From contig OX485803.1 in NCBI GenBank assembly GCA_950295325.1, forward strand, positions 4,216,001 to 4,280,000: a stretch of DNA of 64,000 nt, in the 5' to 3' direction. Source of the DNA: Polytrichum commune (lineage: Eukaryota; Streptophyta; Polytrichopsida; Polytrichales; Polytrichaceae). Each line of letters begins with the position of its first letter. Position 1 is the first letter of the stretch. Positions 58,032 to 64,000 of the stretch are shown in pieces. The notes beneath the pieces are model-generated. The model did not search any database. It saw nothing but the letters and a program-made list of their open reading frames with translations, and was not told the DNA's origin. A program made the position numbers and the translations under genes.

Positions 58032-58380
58032 ATCATTAAGAAATTTAAGGGTGCTATTAGAAACTACATATGGGGTAAAGAGCAAGTAACCCACACCGAA
58101 GTTAGTTGGGAGGGTTGTTGTAGAAAACAAAAGGAAGATCTTGGGCTAGTGGATCCCTAACATGAGACAACTTGTGTATTTAGCAAATGGATCATGTAGG
58201 CTACAGAGTTGGCCGCCTCCGATCTCCAATTTCTCCTTAGATTGGCTCATTTTAATCCAAAACCATGTACGCGTCCGGCGGGGGGGAGGGGGGCATTCTT
58301 GACTGGTTCACCTTACCAAAACACCAAGGTTTTTCAAGATGCATGGTGTAGGGTCACACTGGGAAATCATGACATATTAT
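58032..58380 (+). pseudogene. Plant L1-type LINE fragment (post-polymerase region)
   Basis: One frame gives IRNYIWGKEQ, VSWEGCCRKQKEDLGLVDP, SKWIM and KVFQDAWCRVTLGNHDI, with stops at 58158 and after SKWIM. These match the conserved blocks after the reverse transcriptase in plant L1-like LINEs (IRNFLWG, W..VC.PK..GGLGL, K.W). A G-rich interruption lies at 58276-58292. Only this part of the element is present. Confidence 0.6.
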
Positions 58381-58800
58381 GAGGAAAGTGGCTACGAACA
58401 CAATTTGGACTTGCTAATCATCTTGCACTACTTGTGTAGATTCAACATAACAATAATTCGGACACCGTATTTGATTGGTATGTGGCAAGATATGGATCTA
58501 GGAACAAACACCCGAAAGGACATGTGGTTAAAAGAGATTGGATCAAGTGCTCAAAATATTCTAACCATTCTAGGCTCAATAGTTAACATGTTGGGCGGAT
58601 TAATATATGGCCACTTGACGAGCAGGAAAATGTTCACTTTGATGATGAATAAGATATTCATTCAAGCTCCGAACATTTAGGAGGCAAACAACTACGTGCA
58701 CAATTTGGCCTTGTGAATCATCTTGCACTCGTCATGTGTTTTCATATCCTATGAGAAGTGGGTGTAGAGGGGGAAGTGTCCATTTAAGACCCCCTTATCA
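58381..58800 (-). repeat. Dispersed repeat family, copy 3 (inverted)
   Basis: On the minus strand CCCACTTCTCATAGGATATG (about 58763-58744) starts the same block as copies at 20431 and 50270. Within it CACAATTTGG(A/C)CTTG.(T/G)AATCATCTTGCAC occurs twice (58398 and 58697), a partial internal duplication of about 299 bp. Confidence 0.55.
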
Positions 58801-59159
58801 CCTTAGATGTCCATAACATTGCTCAATTGATGAGTCGTGTTCATGCGCCCCGCAACAAATTCAAGAGTAAAGCCTCCGGATGCTGGAATCCCACTCCTTC
58901 AAACTGAATTTGAAGGTAGGGCAAATTTTATTATTTATTATTTATTTTATTTTAGAGATAGAAGGCCAACACAAGCCAACGCCAAAAATGAATTAAACCA
59001 AGAAACCGCGCCCACACCGAGGGGAGGCGGGACCCCTCGCACACAAAATACCGCCACGTAAAGAGTAACAAAAACTGACCCCCACCAAGGACAACCCCCT
59101 GGACCCACCAAGCCAAGGACCACCCCCACCCCACTGGCTAAGGACAACCCCCATCCCAC
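58801..59159. other. Intergenic, C-rich, no gene seen
   Basis: An ACCCCC-rich stretch (about 59075-59160) produces long minus-strand frames without conserved features. Confidence 0.35.
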
Positions 59160-59974
59160 CATGACCACCCTCAAGCGAGAGCTTGACCTCCTAACTATGT
59201 TGCCTTTTCCAATTCCACTCAATATGCAAATTGTGACTCCTACAAAGAACATTCCTAGCACCCCAAGTTTTGTCAAAACCTTGGAGCATGGCCGCCACAA
59301 AGAAGCCACTAATTTTGATTTGTTCCATCGCCCGGTTCCACGTAGCTTTGGCATAAATGATGAGTTCGCCCCAAATTCGATGCTTGACCTTAGACACGTG
59401 CCAATGTTCATGGTTAAAACACTTTGTCGTTGCATTCAATACAAATGATCCAGAGTGTAATGCCCCTAAGGAGGTGCCAAATTTTGATCATTTTTCCGTA
59501 TTTTTCGGGAATCCTTTCCCCAAACAATGCTTGCTTCCAATTGAAGCTACCATGATTGCCAGTTCTAACCCTGTAAAGTTCATGCATAATAAATGTGGCC
59601 CATCTCCAAGCTATCCTTGGAAATTGAAGTCGGCGTAATGCATGCCCTCCACTCGTTAACAATAACATCTTTGTGCCAAATTGACCACATGAATGCGGCT
59701 TCTTCCCCCGACCGGAGCGGATCCCACACTTGTGACAAGTAAAACCTATAGTTACCCAGGAGGTAGCCCTATCATTTGTTCACCGCGCAGGTGGTTGTTG
59801 TACGTGTTCCTATTGATGATGGACTCTCTTCCTTCCTTAATGGCATAGTTAAGAAACTGTCCTCCACCGCCACTTGTCCGGGTCCCAGACGAGGGAGGCC
59901 ACTTTGTCGTAGAAGAAGGTTATTTCTTCTTTTCCCCCATCCCTTTTAGGTCCTCTATTAGTGTGTATACTTTC
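59160..59974 (-). pseudogene. L1-type LINE C-terminal fragment, minus strand
   Basis: Minus-strand reading gives IWHLLRGITLWIICIECNDKVF, then NHEHWHVSKVKHRIWGELIIYA and KATWNRAMEQI, with frameshifts. Further upstream, near 59700, it reads AAFMWSIWHK. W…LW.IW..RN…F and the following helices are the zinc-binding/terminal region of plant L1-like LINEs. It faces the fragment at 58032 and could be an inverted piece of the same insertion. Confidence 0.5.
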
Positions 59975-60350
59975 AGGGCCGGTTTACACTACGGTGGAGA
60001 AGTCCACCGGTCATGAAAAAAAGGGCGTTTCTCAATTGTGATTGGTCGAAAATGCAACTCTTGACCGGTGGGTGTTTACATTAGGTGAAGAAAACAATGG
60101 TGGTGAACTTTTCTCATGGATGATAAAATGACATGGCCGCCTACATGGCGGCACTTTTTGGAGTCGGGCTTCTCCGGCCTCTTGAGGCCGGACAAGAAAC
60201 TCCTCCTCCGGAGAAGCCCAACTCAATAAAAATATTTTATTGCCATTAATTCTTCTCCGGCACATCCACCATTTGCCTCATATAACCATGTCTTGGCCAA
60301 GCATTCTTGACCAACCAGAGGCCTTCTCCACCGTAGTGTAAACCGGCCCT
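59975..60350. mobile_element. MITE with perfect 28-bp terminal inverted repeats
   Basis: The left end begins AGGGCCGGTTTACACTACGG (59975) and continues GTGGAGAAG. The right end (60323-60350) is its exact inverse complement. The 376-bp body has no transposase and contains GGCCTCTTGAGGCC. No clear target duplication was found, so the superfamily is open. AGGGCCGG ends are seen in hAT and Harbinger elements. The perfect TIRs imply recent activity. Confidence 0.85.
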
Positions 60351-62116
60351 CAACCTCATGGAATGGAAGAAACCTGCCATCTCCCATTTTAGCTTAGTAA
60401 TGGCGTGTCCACTAACATAGTGGGGATGATCCCAACTCGGTCGATCCGTAGACCCGATTTTGGCATTTGTCGGCTGCCCACACTGCAAGTAGCATCTTGT
60501 GACCTCACGATTATTCTCATACCCATTCGGTATGCCCAACAACGGAGAACAAATCTTGCACTCCATGTCCCAAATTCCACTATATATTCGATCCCCACAC
60601 GCTCAGGCCTGTTCCATATTCCCTTCTCCCCAGGTCAGGCAATCAGCAGGCAAGGTTTGGTGCACAACAGTGTTTTTTTTTTCAAAAGAAATGGGTCTCT
60701 ACATTGGCTCTTGGCCCATCCATTGGCTAGCTTCTTTGGCAATTTGAGTTGGCTTGAAGGAGCCCTAGCTGGCCACGTGGGATGACTTAACATATGGCGA
60801 ATGCGACTAGATGTCATAGAAGGTTTGAGTATGTGGCGATATATAATTTTTTTGGGGCGAGTGTATGTGGCTATGTTTTGCCAACGTACAGTTGAAATAT
60901 GGCCCCCACTTCCTACATTGTTGATGTAAATGTGGCTAATACAACCCAAAGTACATCAAAATTTGGCTACATCTAAGATTCAATGTACAAAAAATATTTG
61001 TTCCACGGCCCATGGGAAGAATGCTCAAAAATATGGCTACAGCCTATACATGTGAGGTATTCCTCCTCAAATACAAGGAGAGGGCCACAAGAACATGTCC
61101 CATAACCCTTGTCCAAACCCCAATGAGCAGAAATAAAGGAAAAAAAATACGGAGAAGGAGAAGAAGAAGGAGCGGGGCGGGGCTTGGCTTGGCTTGGCTT
61201 GGCGCCCGGCGTGGAGGGAGTCTAGACTTGTCGGGGCCTGCCTCGAAAACCCGGTAGACCATATGACTTTTTGTTGGCAGGAGCAGGAGCACAGGTGGCT
61301 TCAGAGCGGCAGGAGAGGAGCAGAGCGGCGATGGAGAAGCACACAACGGGCTTGGGGTGGCGATACGGGCGGCCGTGATTGAGCCGGGGGGTGGCCTCTA
61401 ACACCGTGGTAACGGGGCCGGGTTGGCTACAATGCATGCCGCCCGACCCGGTTTGAGGCTAACCCAACGGGCATTTTCAAAATAAACCATGTGTAAACAT
61501 AGCATGGCCCTAACTAGTGTAGCAAAAAACATCTGTATAGCCAGATATAAAAACGCTGGTGCACAAGGGCAGAATGTTCTTTCTCCACTAATTCGGCTGC
61601 AATAGTTCTATGCTCTCCCGGGGATTAAAATAAAATATCGATGCAACAACAACATGTGCACATTTGCAGACGAACAGGAGTTCTGTGTCACTGAAAAGGG
61701 GAGAACCAACCGCTAACTTAGTTAACTTACACATGGCCCAGTTTGAAAGGGGAGGCCATGCACACAGGGTGGCAAAGTACCAGTTGAGAGTGAGTATTGA
61801 CACCACCGTTCTCAAAACCCAGGAACTAATAATGAAGTTGATTCTTCATTCAACTAGCAGCTGGGAATGGGGGTTTGCCTACCAGACTGTCAACTCTTGA
61901 AAAATGGTTGGGGAGGGGAGGTGGGGGGGGGGGGGGGGGCGGGGGGGGGGGGGGAACACGGCCCATCGTTTTGGGAGCCTTATAGCAACATGACGTCTTT
62001 TTGTGATGTAGTCAACTTTGAAGGGAAGGCCACACATGTTCGAAAACACCAGTTTCGAAATGGAGCTTGGTGATATAAGCCAAGGTACAAGAATGTTGGC
62101 CTTGACATGTGCCTCA
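60351..62116. other. Intergenic with a GC-rich patch and long G runs
   Basis: No gene. About 61150-61450 is GC-rich, with GAAGGAG and GGCTTGGCTT repeats. At 61923-61954 there are 17 G, one C and 14 G. Frames here lack conserved features. Confidence 0.45.
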
Positions 62117-62514
62117 TGCCCCGATCACACCAACTTTCCGTCAACTTCCGGATGTGAAATAGTTGGGGATGTGATGACGGCCGGATGCCAAGTTGTTCAC
62201 ACCAACATCCCGGTTTGGTCAACATTTTGGCGGCCGGTGCCACCGTCATGACTGGTCAAATGAGTTGGCATAGACTTTTAAGGTGTAGCAACTGGAATAG
62301 AGTGACCGGCAGAGGCTAATATTGGAGGGGTTACCGTTTTCGGTGGTGGGACCCACATGTCCGACGGACATCCAAACGTGGATGTCAGATTATAGATGGT
62401 GGCCATCTCCGTCGCCGTCATACATCATGGACGGCGATGGCCCACCATGAAAATCACTATTAGAGACATATTCATCTACTGAAAATGAACTTTAAGTTTG
62501 GTGTGATCGGGGCA
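62117..62514. mobile_element. MITE with 17-bp TIRs and TCA target duplication
   Basis: TGCCCCGATCACACCAA at the left (62117-62133) is the exact inverse complement of the right end (62498-62514). TCA flanks both sides (62114-62116 and 62515-62517). The 398-bp body holds inner inverted words (CCGTCGCCGTC near 62409 and GACGGCGATGG near 62431) but no transposase. A 3-bp duplication fits Harbinger- or CACTA-type elements; the termini fit neither consensus well. Confidence 0.8.
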
Positions 62515-62599
62515 TCACTTCAAGGAGCTGGGTTTCTGAAGTTGGCCCCTCTTGTATTGGGTAAAACCGTCCGTTTTCAACTCCGATAAAAAAAAATGT

Positions 62600-62910
62600 G
62601 GAGGTTTTACAGAACACGTAATTAGTGCGAGACGATTAGCAAGTCCGAATTGCGCATGTAGCCGTTTGCCTCCTAATGTCTAGAGCTCGCATTAATATCT
62701 TATTCAACATCAATTTAAATATTCTTGTGCTCATTAAGTGGCCATGTAAGTCCTCTCCCTACATGTTGACTATTGAACCTAGAATGGTTAGAATATTTTG
62801 AGCACTTGATTCAATCTCATTTAAGCAACATGTCTTTTTTGGTGTTTGTTCATAGATCCACACTTAGCCACGTACCACTCAAATGTAGGTGTCCAATTTA
62901 TTGCTATGTT
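62600..62910 (+). repeat. Dispersed repeat family, copy 4
   Basis: GTAATTAGTGCGAGACGATTAGCA, then ATTCTTGTGCTCATTAAGTGG, TTTTGAGCACTTGATTCAAT and CACTCAAATGTAGGTGTCC follow the order seen at 20431 and 50270. No coding sequence. Confidence 0.55.
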
Positions 62911-63320
62911 GGGTTTAGGCATGTCTACCTTATGGCTCCTAAGTTCATTATACGAGGATTTTATATGTTTTGGCCCCTTGCAAAGTCTGTCCAACTTCTG
63001 CCTAGCCAACCTCCAGTTGGACCTCCACGTTATCAAACATGTTGATGAGACAAGCCGTGTCCAGGCAAAAGACATGACCAACTAAGGTATGCAAGTTTTA
63101 TTCGGTTACTTTTCTTAATCGGACGCCATATTAGATTGGTGTGTTGTGAAGATCAAGAGAACAAACACCATAAAAACACAAGTTTTAAAGAGAATCGACT
63201 ATATTTTTAAATTTTGTTAATTACTCCACACTCAACAATCAACAACCACTCAACCAACCGAGAAGTAAACCTCAATATTCCCAAGCTCAAGGATAAAACC
63301 AACACGACTTCACCTACACA
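62911..63320. other. Intergenic, no gene seen
   Basis: A minus-strand piece of the dispersed family (GATTGGTGTGTTGTGAAGATCAAGAGAACAAA-like words, about 63135-63200) is present. No gene. Confidence 0.35.
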
Positions 63321-63681
63321 CTACACTAAATATCATATTTTAGTGTCACCAAGTCTAACTGCCTTGCTCAATACTAATTGTAAACCGCGGTATAGTCTCA
63401 CCAACACTAAATGTTAACCCAACATTAGTTGTCATTCCTTATTATTTATTTATTTATTGGGGGGGTGTATAGATTGTCACTTACTAGGTGATTTTCCATC
63501 CAAAATTTAATCATCCGTGACAATATTTCATCACAAGTTGTTGACAAGAGAAGGAACCCAATGGATGGACCCATCCATCATCCATGACAATATTTGTTCA
63601 CTTATTCATAAGAGGTGTCATCCAAAAGTTATCACAATGACATAAAATATCATATGACACTAAATATCGTTTTTAGTGTAG
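63321..63681 (-). mobile_element. Tourist-like MITE, copy 2
   Basis: Ends CTACACTAAATATCATATTTTAGTGT (left) and its near inverse complement (right, ending TTTTTAGTGTAG at 63681). The inner sequence matches 54847-55184 in reverse orientation (for example AATACTAATTGTAAACCG versus CGGTTTACAATTAGTATT). TTTA repeats (63441-63460) are an internal insertion. Flanking triplets do not match (ACA and CTA), so the target duplication has decayed. Confidence 0.7.
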
Positions 63682-64000
63682 CTAGGTACTAGTCCATAAT
63701 AATTGTCCGGAACTTGACCCACAAACTTCTTGTGGACGCCACTCTCATACCCAACCGCAACCGGCCCTACATATGGAGACTTTTTATAAGGAAAATTATA
63801 AAGACTCGGAAGCAAGCCGAGTCGAGCCATTGTGGCATAAATAATAAGCTAGACACACGCGAGTGGTAAAGCCAATGCTAGACAACCACCTAAGATCGAC
63901 AAACCCCATTTCTATAAGCAATTCATATAAGTGTGGTACATGTGTGATATTGGAGTGATGTCTTACATGTTTAGAAAATTCATATTTAATTTAAAATTTA
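63682..64000. other. Intergenic, no gene seen
   Basis: AT-rich sequence to the window end without recognisable features. Confidence 0.35.

Overview
The window looks like nuclear DNA of a large-genome, gene-poor land plant, most likely a seed-free lineage such as a bryophyte, lycophyte or fern; the species cannot be fixed from the sequence. The evidence is an intron-bearing gene with GT-AG introns, a Dof zinc finger (a green-lineage family), Ty3/gypsy and LINE remnants, many small inverted-repeat transposons and frequent microsatellites. Only two well-supported protein genes are present, both in the first 17 kb. About 46 kb to their right is repeat-derived or intergenic.

Layout. 1-1044: a 320-bp tandem duplication, then the leader of the first gene. 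1045-11867 (+): a ten-exon gene for a plant INCENP homologue (WYRD type), about 2,895 residues, the scaffold of the chromosomal passenger complex. It has a 4.8-kb first exon, a charged single-helix/coiled-coil region and a C-terminal IN-box for Aurora kinase. 11868-15582: intergenic, with a 161-bp tandem duplication and simple repeats. 15583-16809 (-): an intronless Dof transcription factor, most like the cycling Dof factor (CDF) type in its zinc finger. 16810-18300: its GC-rich upstream region, full of microsatellites.

18.3-35.7 kb: AT-rich intergenic DNA with decayed repeats, including a 2-kb-spaced inverted repeat and a 543-bp tandem duplication. 35.7-49.7 kb: a nested transposon cluster. 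A decayed plus-strand LINE carries an ORF1-like region, a 2A-like motif, the C-terminal half of a reverse transcriptase, an RNase H domain and a C-terminal region resembling a restriction-like endonuclease. It is interrupted by a truncated minus-strand Ty3/gypsy element, by a hAT-like MITE with an 8-bp target duplication, and by a stretch holding a 15-copy minisatellite and a long (GA)n tract. 49.7-64 kb: more intergenic DNA with a three-copy 297-bp tandem array, a dispersed repeat family, four MITEs and two facing LINE fragments.

The two real genes do not form a functional unit: INCENP acts in chromosome segregation and cytokinesis, and the Dof protein acts in transcription. The exon model rests on splice-site consensus, phase continuity and protein similarity judged by eye; no transcript data or searches were available.
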